A DNA stretch of 17,247 nt from Pigoraptor vietnamica. Lineage: Eukaryota; Opisthokonta; Filasterea. Made by a program: the position numbers and the translations under genes. This document shows, one piece after another, positions 1-8,122 of this stretch. The DNA lies in the NCBI GenBank assembly GCA_943704525.1, contig CALSCQ010000157.1, forward strand, positions 1-17,247, read 5' to 3'. A model generated the notes under the pieces. It ran no database searches, was not told the DNA's origin, and worked only from the letters and a program-made list of their open reading frames with translations. How positions within the stretch are numbered: the first letter of the stretch is position 1; each line of letters opens with the position of its first letter.

Positions 1-146
1 CACGTTTTGGGAGTCGAGGAATTTTTTTTTCTAACGAGCTCGTGAAAAAACGTGTTGAACCGACGAAAGTCGTGTATTTTGTACACGGGAAATTGACCTT
101 GCCGGACAAAGGGATGTGATAGGGAATGTTTCATATGGCAAACTGG
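1..146. other. Intergenic DNA, no feature recognised
   Basis: A short AT-richer stretch precedes the duplicated leader element. I see a T-run near 24-32 and no open frame, RNA gene or convincing promoter. Confidence 0.4.
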
Positions 147-313
147 CACTGGAATGTGCCACGCGCATGTCGCGACACTATTCGCGTCCACACGGCTGCA
201 CACGAGCACGACGGTCATGCACCGCCCTTCAAAAGCGCGGGTTCCTGCATGGGTGGCGTTTATGGCAAGGTGATGATGAGACAGTGGTCTCAACGCGATC
301 AAACTAATGTAAA
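147..313 (+). repeat. Duplicated leader element, copy 1
   Basis: This stretch aligns almost without gaps to 7955-8122. I count about ten substitutions plus one two-base indel over roughly 168 nt, or about 93% identity. The second copy lies just upstream of the start codon of the intact gene at 8191, and this one lies upstream of its decayed paralogue in the same orientation. Open frames across it are not conserved as protein: the differences include an ATG-to-ACG and a TAA-to-TAT change and are not biased to third positions. It therefore looks like noncoding leader or promoter DNA. It is clearly better preserved than the coding relic that follows. Confidence 0.85.
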
Positions 314-392
314 TCCCTCTCTAGCAATACTGCTGAGCGCCGGACACGGCCTCCATCACTGGCCGGAACCACAGCGGACGCCGACAGATTCG

Positions 393-1010
393 CGGCACGC
401 ACTCGTGCTGCTTCTCGCGGCAGCCGCTGTCCCCGAGTGCGATGTCACGGGCCACACCGTGAGCTGCGTCCGGACAATTCCACCAATCCTGCCGACTGAC
501 TGCGACCGATGCCGGCCGCGGCTCGGTGTGCGCCACGCGCGGCGGCGCCGGCTCAGAATGTCCCTACTTGCCACGTGCTCGCCTGGTCCGAACCGAGCCG
601 ACGGCCCGCAGCAACACTGACCGTCGGTCAGGTGCTCGATGCCGTCGGCACATCGCCGGCTGATTTTCTCGCTTCGCATAATTTGGCGTCACTGACGCAC
701 ATGCTGCTGTGTGACTAGTCACTGCGCCGGTGTGATGTATACTGCCGGCAACGTTGTCCGGCTGCTGGTTGCCGGCTGTTGTCGCTGCGGCGTCAAGTGG
801 CTCAGTGTCGGTCGACAAGGCTGATGGCGCCATTTCTCACGCTGCGGCGGCGTTGACTTTTTGTGAGTTCCGCCGAAGGACTCCGCGCGACCGATTCAGC
901 CGTGCCGCGCGCACTCAGTGGCCGAATCTCCTCGGCGATAGGGCGCAGTGGCGCCGTCGCTCCTCGGAGCTTTCCTGCGCGGTAGCGGCAGAGTAATGAC
1001 CATAGCGGCC
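393..1010 (+). pseudogene. Decayed copy of the 5' end of the gene at 8191 (secreted protein family)
   Basis: This region is colinear with 8191-8720. The stretch 396-425 matches the signal-peptide codons of the intact gene with three mismatches in 30. The ATG is replaced by CGG at 393-395. Islands of similarity follow in different frames: AATLTVGQVLDAVG (about 605-650, frame 2) against AATLTIAAVLDAVG, then DGAISHAAAA (about 824-853, frame 1) against DGAVSHTAAA, and ELSCAVAAE (about 967-993) against ELSRAVAAE. A TAG at 716-718 and a TAA at 994-996 interrupt these frames. Loss of the start, at least two frame changes and internal stops make it non-functional as a protein. The copy seems to come from a tandem or segmental duplication that now flanks the receptor gene. 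An alternative is that a short transcript survives, but nothing shows that. Confidence 0.85.
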
Positions 1011-1560
1011 GGCATGTGACGCCGGAACGCATCCGCGTGGGCGAGCCGTGGCGCCCGGTCCGCACTTGGCTTGCGTGGCTTGCCGCCTTTTTGCCCAGTT
1101 GTGCGCGCACACAAGTGCCTGGGCAAGTGTTTGCCCCTGGTTTGCGCTGAACCCACTGGCATTGGCGCAGTGCCGGTCGGGACGGGCCATCACCGACTCT
1201 GCCTCGTCCGACGACCGCCGCTGCGGGCCGGCGTTTTTAAGAGGAATATGAGCTGGGTCAACGGACTGCAGCGCGGGCCGGAGCCGGCGCCGCGGGCAAG
1301 AGTGCCGACACACGACTTCTTCACGTAGAGCGGTTTTCGGTGTGAATGCCTGGCGATTGATGCACCGCCCGAGTTGTGTGTCTGTCAGCCGACTGGCACA
1401 CGGCCTACTCAGTCGGCGTTTTTAGCCGCCGGCGGATCAGACACTGTCTTCACAGTGCCGGCCCATCCTGATGCATTTGGCCAGTCGGCCTCGTCACTGC
1501 AGGGCCGGCTGACCGTTGTGTTCCGCGGCGGCACGGCTGTGCCTGACTGATGCATGAAGT
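1011..1560 (+). other. Possible further, very degraded extension of the pseudogene
   Basis: Short, order-preserving resemblances to the intact gene continue. The GCGCGCACACAA-like word near 1100 compares with one at about 8803, and CGGCGTTTTTAGCCGCC near 1414 compares with 9084-9096 (CGTTTGTCGGCCGCC). No open frame is shared and the identity is too low to be sure by eye. An inverted repeat (GCCGACTG ... CAGTCGGC) lies at about 1388-1417. Confidence 0.35.
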
Positions 1561-2137
1561 TCAGTCCACGCTTCACTGAGTGTTTGCCGACTCGGGCAAG
1601 GCGTCGTTTTGTATGTACGTGCATGCGTTTGCGTGTATTTTGCGTGCCGGGCTGCGTGTTGCGTCTGTCACGGTCACCCGCGCCGTCGTTTGAACCGAAA
1701 TGAATGGTCACGAGGGATCACGTGCCGGGATGGCGGGTATTTATTTTCATAATCATATTATGATGAGCGCCCTTGGCCGAGGAGCAAATATTCGACATCC
1801 AGAAAAGTTAATTGGAAGTTCTGAGGCAACGCCCACCGTGGACCCGACGTCTCAATGCTCGCAGTCGCCTTTCATTTCTTCGCGCGGCGAGCGACTCCAA
1901 GAGCCTCTTTGCCTGGACACGGCTGGCGTGCTCAGTCCGGACTCCCCTGCCGGCGCCCCTCCGTCGTCGGTCGCTCTTGTCTTCAGTCTCCTTTTTTCGT
2001 TCCGTCCGGCTTTTACTGCGGGCGGGTGAACTGCTGCTGGCATCAGTGCCGGTACACTCGATAATGACCGAGTGGCAGTCAGAAAGGCCGTCTAGTTAAG
2101 ACTGTAGTCCGTCGACGTCGACCGAAGGCCATTTACG
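1561..2137. other. Intergenic region upstream of the receptor gene
   Basis: No gene is recognised. An AT-rich patch at about 1738-1765 contains the small palindrome TCATAAT-CAT-ATTATGA. The palindrome GTCGACGTCGAC lies at about 2111-2122. A TC-rich stretch lies around 1860-2010. Open frames here are short and show no signal peptide, domain or conserved motif. Confidence 0.45.
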
Positions 2138-2145
2138 TTTATAAT
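2138..2145 (+). promoter_or_regulatory. TATA-like motif before the receptor gene
   Basis: TTTATAAT is a lone AT-rich word in GC-rich DNA, 31 bases before the ATG at 2176. If it is a TATA box the leader would be only a few bases, so it may be chance or may serve an upstream-dispersed start. Confidence 0.2.
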
Positions 2146-2175
2146 CAACGGCGACGGCTTGTGAGCGGTGATTCA

Positions 2176-5100
2176 ATGCGTACACCGGCAACGGCAGCGG
2201 CACGGCTGACCGTTGTGGTCGCCGCGTGCGTCACTGTCAGCCTTGGGACGGGTGGCGTGTCCGCCGAAGTGTCCGCGTCCACGTCGAGCTCCGCATGGCC
2301 ATCCGAGTCGCCGGCAGTGTCCAGCGTCAGCGAGTCGGCTACCACGTCCCCAACACCATCAACAGTAGTCAGCGCGCAAGCGACGACCACTGGTGAGCTC
2401 CGGCCGCAACACGCTGTCCCGAACGGCACCCTCCCCGATCGTCTCATACCCATCGGCAGGGGCGTGTTTACCCTGTCACTTCCCAAGTACCTCTTCACGT
2501 ACAACGGCCTCAACTCGCTCACCGTGCGCGTGTGCGGTGGCTCGTGTGCGACGGACGCAAACTCGACCCCGCAGAATGGGCAAGAGGTGGATCCCGACGA
2601 GATCACGAACTCAGGTCCCCTTCCGGACTGGGTGTATTTCTCGCCGGATGGCAATGCGGTCTACGGTATACCCACGAACGCCGACGCCGAACGACAGGCC
2701 AACTACACTCTCCGTTTGTATGCGATCGACGAGTATAACCGCATCGCGTGGGGCAATGTTTTCACGCTTTCGCTTGTGCCGGACGAGGAGGAGCCCTACA
2801 TCACGTTCGTAATGACGCTTGGTCATATCTTCGAGTCGTTCTGGGTGCCAGCGAAGGTCAAGTTCGCGTCCGTTCTCACCGGCTTTCTCGATATCGACCC
2901 TGGGCGCTTCAACATGCGCAGCGTGTTGAAGGGTTCGACAATCATCGAATTCGCCATCCGCGATGCCAACACGCTCGACGAGAACATGGCGTACTACGAC
3001 ACGATCGGTAACAACCTCCCCTCGCTCGCCCTCCAGCTCAACGAGCAAGTCCTCGGTTTCTCCTACAGGGTCAGCAATACGAAGACACAAACCGGCGCTG
3101 CCACTGCGATGACAGGGAGCGCGGCACCCACGACTGCGGTCACCTTCTCCGAAAGCCAGTCTGCAGTATCGCTCTCAACGGCCACGCCGGCATCTGCGGC
3201 CTCTGCGACTGCGTCGGCGTCCGACTCCGTCGCCCCCACGTCTCCCTCGTCCGCGCTCGAAAGCTCGGCGGCTTCGACATCAGACGCGCTGGGCTCGGTC
3301 GGTTTATCCGAGAGCCCGTCGCACCTCACGTCCGCATCAGCCTCCGACTCGGCGGTGTCTTCGACAGGTGCGCCGACGCCCGCGCTTTCCTTATCTGGGT
3401 CCGACACCTCCCACTGGGACGCCGACACCTCCGACGGGGACGCCGACCCCTCCAACGGGGACGCCGACACCTCCCACTGGGACGCCAACACCTCCCACTG
3501 GCGGGACGCCGACGCCTACCACTGGCGGGACGCCGACGCCTACCACTGGCGGGACGCCTACCACTGGCAGGACGCCGACGCCAACCACCGGGACGCCGAC
3601 GCCTACCACTGGGGGGACGCCGACGCCTACCACTGGCGGGACGCCAACGCCTACCTCTGGCGGGACGCCGACGCCTACCACTGGAACGCCGACACCAACC
3701 ACAGGAACGCTTCTCACCGGCGCATCGGCGCAATCCTCGGTCGCTTCATCCGTGAGCCCGTCTCCCCTCACGTCTGCATCGGACGACTCCGCAATGTCGT
3801 CGACACCTGGACCCACGTTGCCTTCGGCGTCCCCTAGGACAAAGACTCCGGCCAACTCGGCGTTCTCTTCGAGGACTAATACGCCGACGCCAATCGTGCG
3901 GTACTGCCCGGTTTCTGCGCTCGAGAATGCCCACAACGGGCACGTGACCGTCTGGCCGATGACACCCGCGAACGCGACAGCCTCTTCAACTTGCGGGCTT
4001 GGGTTCAATGGCGCCATCTCGCGAACGTGCGACGCCGCCGGCCACTGGCGACTTCCGGACGACTCGCGGTGCATTGACTTGACAAGCGTCCTCAGGGACA
4101 TCGCGGAAACGCTAAACGCCACGGGCGACGCCACGGGCGCTGCGCTCGCACTTCGCAACGTGACGAGTAACTACGGCCGGGACTTCACGCCGGACCAAGG
4201 GGGCCTTGCGGTCAGCGTGGTGCTCCTTGTCATCGACGTCGGCAGCAACAGTTCACAGGGCAACGTGTCATGGATTCCGCCCACGCTCGGCGCCATTAGC
4301 GATATCGAGGGGCTGCCGCTGGTAACTGCAAGCGGCACGCAAGTGCTGCGTCCGGACGACGGCGAGCGCCTGACCAAGGGTGTCGAGAAGCTAGGATACC
4401 TGCTGGGCCAGGAAACGAACGCCGCCACGACTGTCGCGCAAGACAACCTCGTCGTAACGGGCTGGCGCATCAACACGTCGACGTACGACTCGCCATCCGT
4501 CGCGTTTTCAGACACATCGTTTGGCCTCGCGTCCTTCACTGTGCCCGTAAACGCCCTCCACCGCGCCCCGGACGACTCAAACGTGCGCGTCTTCTTCGCT
4601 GTTTACCGCTTCGACACGCTCTTCCTCGGCGACGGCTCCGTCTCTTCCATTGTCTCGTCCCCCGTTGTTGCAAGCGGCATATACGGCGCAGCAAACGTCA
4701 CGAACCTTCCGTCACCGGTGACGTTTTCCGTCGCGGTGGGTGCTCGGCCCGTCCCGGCAACAGTCGCCGGCTCCTTCCGGTGCTCCTATTGGCAATACGA
4801 GAGCCGCACATGGCAGCAGGACGGGTGCGTGAGCGTGGGTCGCATCGCGCCGAATTCGACAGCGACGTGCCAGTGCGACCACCTCACCAACTTTGCGGTC
4901 ATCTTCGAATTTGACGAAAGCGGCGCTCCCACTGGCGCTGCGGCCGACGCGCTCGAGGCGCTCACGTACATCGGGTGCGCGCTGTCGATGGCCGGCTGCG
5001 TCATCACGTTCGCCACCTTCGCTTGCTTCCCGGTGCTGCGCTCGCGCGCGGCCAAGCTACAGATGAACCTGCTCGTCGCGATCTTCGCGATGGACCTCAC

Positions 5101-5830
5101 GTGGATTGCCGGGATAAACGCAACGGGCGACGCAAACGGGTGCCGCGCGGCCGCCGTCTTCCTGCAGTACTTCATTCTTGCGGCGTTTGTGTGGATGCTT
5201 CTGATTGCCATCAGCATCTACCGCGGGATCGTCAAGCTCGAAAAGGTCGACCCGACTGAACACAACATCTATCGCTTCATGGGCATGGGATGGGGTGTGT
5301 GCGTGCTGCATGCCGCCGCTGTTCACGCCTCTCCCACAACACGCAGGACCTTGTGCACGCACACGCACGACACGCACACATGCACTTACACACACATGCA
5401 CACGCACACATGCACACACACACACACACACGCACAGACATGCACTTACACACACATGCACTTACACACACATGCACTTACACACACACCCACGCACACA
5501 CACACCCACGCACACACACACACACGCACACACCCACACACATATCATACACACGCGCACACAAGACGTAACTCTTTTCTCGTCTCTCCTGAAGATCCGT
5601 TGATATGGATGCCGGCGCGACACACACACACACACACATGCACTAGCACACACACAGACACTAGCACACACACACACACACTCACACACACACACACTAG
5701 CGCGCGCGCACACACACACACACACACACTAGCACACACACTAGCACACACCGGCACACACCCAAGCACACGCACACGCACACACACACACGCACGCACA
5801 CACGCACACACACACTTGACACGAACGCAC

Positions 5831-5869
<39 letters not shown>

Positions 5870-7010
5870 CACACGCACACACACGCAAACACACGCACAC
5901 ACATGCAAACACACGCACACACACGCACTCACGAACATATATACACGCACACACTACACATGACTCAGTTTTCCCATCTCTCCTGGAGATACCATTGGTA
6001 TGAATGACGGCGTCACACACGCACGGCACACGCACGCACACACACACTCTCACCCACTCGCTCACTCACTTTCCCCGCCCCTTCCAAAGGCCTCCCGTGG
6101 GTCGTTGTGTTCCTCGTCATGGCTATTGATTTCGACGCATGGGGATCCGACAAGGGGAGGTGGGGCGTCCGGACACCATGAAGTCACACTCGGTCCGTCT
6201 TCCGCCGGCCAGTGCAAGTGCACTGACAAACCCCGAATATCGGTGCACTTACACTGATGCGGCCGCGCGTGCAGCTGCTGGTTCAACAGCAATGCGGCGC
6301 TTTACGGGTCCTTCTACGCGCCCATTCTCGCCATCATCGTCGTCAACACAGTCCTCCTGGCGCAAATTGCGCACAACCTCCTCAAGCACGCGAAGGACAT
6401 GAGCAGGGAGAACCAGCGCGAGCGCCTCGGCCACGTGCGTGTCCTCGTCGGCATCTTCGTTCTCACGGGCGCAACGTGGATATTCGGCGTGCTCGCGATT
6501 GGCGATGCCAAAACGGCGCTCCAGTACCTGTTCATCATCACGAACTGCTTCCAGGGCGCCTTCATCTTCGCCATCTTTTGCTTCACCCGGCGCGTGCGCC
6601 AAGAGTACGCCGTGTACGTCTCGGAACACTCGTCGCTGTCAGCGCTCTCCAGCATTTTCCCGCTCGAATCCTCCCGCGCATCCTCCGCCGCGTCAAGCTC
6701 CGCACGGACGCTTTCGAGCGCGTCGTCGGGCACATACCCGAAATCGCGCCCAGTGAGCAGCACAGTCTCCTCATTGTCGAGCAGTTACAGCGCCGCGGCG
6801 CGCACCCCTCTCCCATGGAGGAACGGAACATCGTCGCCACGTCCGGCATCTCAAGCAGAATCCATGGACGGCGCCGACTCGCTCGCGCCCGCGCGCACGT
6901 CGGTCGGCAATCAGACGCGCCCTCGAAGCGTTCTAAGCGTCCGCGACGAGCCGCTGCTGATTGACATTGATTTTAGCAGTATCGAAGGGCTCATGGAGAC
7001 GCGTGTGTAG
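2176..7010 (+). CDS. Adhesion G-protein-coupled receptor with dystroglycan-like ectodomain
   Basis: Exons are 2176-5294, 6090-6159 and 6275-7010. With one extra base discounted at 3397-3399 this gives about 1307 residues. The ATG at 2176 starts a clear signal peptide (1-30, cut near VSA|EV). Domains in order are: CADG/He_PIG-type cadherin-like, about 86-201, with [19 protein letters not shown]; a possible SEA/S6-like domain, 206-300; Ser/Thr/Pro mucin-like, 300-570; HormR-like, 577-632 (WPMTP...CGLGFNG...RTCDAAGHW); and GAIN, 634-903. The GPS has Cys at 869 and [11 protein letters not shown], so autoproteolysis is expected at L903|T904, leaving a TNFAVIF tethered agonist. Seven membrane segments lie at about 926-950, 964-984, 990-1016, 1036-1056, 1074-1098, 1117-1138 and 1144-1166. 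Family marks are Cys989, Cys1064-Trp1065, GATWIFG in TM6 and NCFQGAFIF in TM7. A Ser-rich cytoplasmic tail ends in ETRV. The expected role is plasma-membrane adhesion sensing and G-protein signalling. The ligand is unknown. If the frame break is real, translation ends at 3837 as a secreted 553-residue fragment. Confidence 0.9.
2431..2778 (+). other. CADG (dystroglycan-type cadherin-like) domain coding segment
   Basis: Residues about 86-201 of the receptor show the Ig-like fold pattern seen in dystroglycan, sarcoglycans and He_PIG domains: an initial FTLSL strand, then LPDW(V)YF, then the G-x-P-T-N hairpin and a closing [11 protein letters not shown]...FTLSL pair of strands. The next segment (about 206-300) ends in GSTIIEFAI, the G-S-hydrophobic strand typical of SEA/S6-like modules that follow CADG in dystroglycan. 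The second assignment is by pattern only. Confidence 0.7.
3301..3400 (+). repeat. Mucin-like module, copy 1 of a pair flanking the minisatellite
   Basis: The segment encodes [20 protein letters not shown] and resembles 3744-3835, which encodes [19 protein letters not shown]. The two copies are read in different frames relative to the genome. This pins the frame break between them and shows both frames were coding. Confidence 0.7.
3397..3399 (+). other. Frame break (probable +1 base in a GGG run)
   Basis: Upstream coding is in the frame of the ATG at 2176. From 3401 on, the Thr/Pro repeat, HormR, GAIN and TM regions are all in the next frame. Dropping one G of this run joins ALSLSG directly to PTPPTGTP and gives an uninterrupted reading frame. 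No GT..AG intron of suitable length with a donor like the others (GTGNG) lies nearby. It may be a sequence error, an allele, or a real mutation. Confidence 0.7.
3401..3710 (+). repeat. Coding minisatellite, 21- and 24-bp units (Thr/Pro-rich)
   Basis: Tandem units encode GTPTPPT (21 bp) and then GGTPTPTT-like variants (24 bp), about 14 in all, mostly differing by single bases. They lie in the mucin-like stalk between the CADG-containing head and the HormR/GAIN region. Such Thr/Pro repeats are typical O-glycosylated spacers. Unit number is expected to vary between strains. All three forward frames stay open or nearly so, which explains spurious reading frames on both strands. Confidence 0.9.
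3744..3835 (+). repeat. Mucin-like module, copy 2
   Basis: This is the partner of 3301-3400: both begin CATCCG/TATCCG-GAGCCCGTC and continue through LTSAS..DSA(V/M)SST. The minisatellite sits exactly between the two copies. Confidence 0.65.
4781..4906 (+). other. GPS autoproteolysis motif with tethered agonist
   Basis: The canonical layout is C-S-Y-W ... W-x-x-x-G-C ... T-C-x-C-x-H-L-T-N-F-A. Catalytic His, Leu and Thr codons occupy 4880-4888, so the predicted cut falls between 4885 and 4886. The new N-terminus TNFAVIF matches the hydrophobic Stachel pattern of adhesion receptors. All key residues are present. Confidence 0.92.
5295..6089 (+). other. Intron 1 of the receptor gene (795 nt, phase 1)
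   Basis: The donor G|GTGTGTGCG follows MGMGW. The acceptor CTTCCAAAG|GC restores [19 protein letters not shown], the expected TM4 and second extracellular loop. The length is divisible by three, so the open frame runs on into meaningless His-Thr repeats until a stop at 6005-6007. A retained intron would yield a receptor lost after TM3. Confidence 0.85.
5356..6060 (+). repeat. (CA)n-rich intronic tract with an internal ~394-bp tandem duplication
   Basis: Three CA-rich blocks (about 5356-5563, 5620-5960 and 6014-6050) are interrupted by ACGC, TGCACTTACAC and ACTAGC variants. Two non-CA islands at 5564-5619 and 5961-6013 share a core of about 35 nt (TCTCTCCT..AGAT..ATGGATGCCGGCG type, about 80% identical) at an offset of 394. 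A block containing an island plus CA repeat was therefore duplicated. CA-rich introns can bind hnRNP L-like splicing factors in animals; whether they do here is unknown. Confidence 0.85.
6160..6274 (+). other. Intron 2 of the receptor gene (115 nt, phase 2)
   Basis: The donor GGGAG|GTGGGG and the acceptor GCGTGCAG|CTGCTGG join GSDKG-S to [13 protein letters not shown]. This recreates the conserved Cys-Trp of extracellular loop 2 and moves from one frame to another correctly. CACTGAC and CACTGAT are possible branch points. Confidence 0.85.
6210..6256 (+). other. Hairpin in intron 2 next to the 3' splice site
   Basis: The arms are 6210-6226 (CAGTGCAAGTGCACTGA) and 6240-6256 (TCGGTGCACTTACACTG), separated by a 13-base loop. 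Of 17 positions, 15 are Watson-Crick pairs, one is a G-U pair and one is a mismatch. The stem ends 18 nt before the acceptor AG and includes both candidate branch points. Confidence 0.75.
6996..7007 (+). other. C-terminal PDZ-binding motif (ETRV)
   Basis: The receptor ends in METRV-stop. T at -2 and V at 0 fit the class I PDZ ligand X-S/T-X-hydrophobic. It follows a Ser-rich tail of about 140 residues, suggesting scaffolding at the membrane. Confidence 0.6.
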
Positions 7011-7675
7011 GCCGGGTGCGATTGGACCGAACTGTGCGGTGCGTGACGAACGCTGCGTTGGCCCCCGTTGTATCGGCTGATAATGGCAATGAGTACATTC
7101 ATTACACTCGGGGCTCACTTTTCGTACGCAACGCCGCCAATCGGCGACCGACTCTGACTCATGGCTCTATGCGGACTAACTTCACCGAGCCGCCGACTGG
7201 TAGCCGGCCGTGCCGCCGGACCGTGTAGATGGGCAGATGCCCGGGCCGGTCAGTGAACTGATGGCGCTTCGGCCGACTGCCGCCGACTGTGCCAAACGGC
7301 ACCGCGTTACCGCTAACACAACGCCCGGCCTGCGGTCTGATACGGCCGCGCCACGGCACATCACTCAGTGCCCTGCCGAATGGTGATCATCGGCAGTGAG
7401 TGGATGTCCACGGCCCACCGGCGGCGGGCCGGGCGTTTGCCTCCGTCCGGCGAAGACGCCAGCGGCGGCGGATGCTAGACAATGGCCGGTACAAACGGTG
7501 CACAGGCGCTTCGGCGATGGCCGGCCAGCTCGACCGGCTGTGACGGGGTGCCCTCAGCAGTCTCCTGGCGCGCGCTTTATAGTGCACCGGCGACCGGCAG
7601 CGGCAGCTACGGAACCCAGCTGCTGAGCCGAGGGAATGCTGGACGCAGAGACTGGTGACATGGAGGTGACCGCTA
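7011..7675. other. Intergenic region between the two genes
   Basis: No gene, tRNA or mobile element is recognised. The DNA is GC-rich with recurrent GCCGACTG and GGCCGG words (for example 7194, 7272 and 7281). No clear AATAAA follows the receptor stop codon. Confidence 0.45.
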
Positions 7676-7705
7676 GCCAATGGGCACACGGGAGTGCTAT
7701 AAATA
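7676..7705 (+). promoter_or_regulatory. Putative core promoter of the downstream gene (CCAAT and TATA)
   Basis: CCAAT (7677-7681) is followed 17 bases later by TATAAATA (7698-7705), a consensus TATA box in GC-rich surroundings. Transcription would start near 7730, giving a leader of about 460 nt. That leader contains several ATGs, so it may be spliced or a later start may be used. A pyrimidine-rich tract follows at about 7818-7880. Confidence 0.4.
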
Positions 7706-7817
7706 AGCGCCAGTGCGCACGGATTGATCCCAATAGAATCTCATACTCGGGCTATTTTTAAGCCGACTTGTGCGCTGGGGAATGGCCCTTCTAACGCGCG
7801 AAAACCAGACGCAAATC

Positions 7818-7880
7818 CAGTTTCCCTCAGCCAGTCCCTCGCATTCCTCCGTCTCTCTCCCACTCTCTCCCACTCTCACC
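7818..7880 (+). other. Pyrimidine-rich (CT) tract in the presumed 5' leader
   Basis: There are repeated CTCTCTCCCACTCTC words. This could be a polypyrimidine promoter element, or the end of a leader intron closing at CACCAG (about 7900-7905). No cDNA is available to decide. Confidence 0.4.
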
Positions 7881-7954
7881 CCTCGCGGAAGGTGCCATGC
7901 ACCAGGTGACGTCGTCCGCATGCGCTCCGCGACGGGGTGCTTCCCGGGGGCAAA

Positions 7955-8122
7955 CACTGGAATGTGCCACGCGCATGTCACGACGCTATTCGCGTCCACA
8001 TGGCTGCACACGAGCACGACGGTCATGTACCGCCCTTCAAAAGCGCGGGTTCCTGCATGGGTGCCGTTTAAGGCAAAGTGATGACGAGAGACAGTGGTCT
8101 CAACGCGATCGACCAACGTAAA
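7955..8122 (+). repeat. Duplicated leader element, copy 2
   Basis: This is the partner of 147-313 at about 93% identity, ending 69 nt before the ATG at 8191. It contains a potential 23-codon upstream reading frame (8000-8071) whose ATG and stop are both lost in copy 1, so that frame is not conserved. The near-identity compared with the decayed coding part points to selection, gene conversion, or a separately mobile repeat. Confidence 0.85.

Noticed and set aside
126-620. Open frame of 164 codons across the leader element and relic
   Set aside because: It crosses noncoding and out-of-frame relic sequence. The residues do not match the paralogue's protein frame.
3361-3373. Tiny GT..AG intron (13 nt) to explain the frame change
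   Set aside because: It is too short to splice, and it would put an Arg-rich nonsense stretch before the repeat.
3401-3710. CRISPR-like array
   Set aside because: The repeats are contiguous 21/24-bp coding units without unique spacers, in a eukaryotic gene.
3401-3837. Asp/His/Trp-rich repeat protein in the frame of the upstream ATG
   Set aside because: It is the shifted reading of the Thr/Pro minisatellite. The Thr/Pro frame continues into HormR, GAIN and 7TM modules, so it is the real one.
5345-6007. Long His-Thr-rich open frames on both strands
   Set aside because: They are translations of (CA)n/(TG)n repeat inside an intron. The TM4 code resumes only after the acceptor at 6089, and no frame here resembles protein.
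8000-8071. 23-codon upstream reading frame in the leader element
   Set aside because: Its start and stop codons are both changed in the other copy and the remaining differences are not synonymous, so there is no sign of protein selection.
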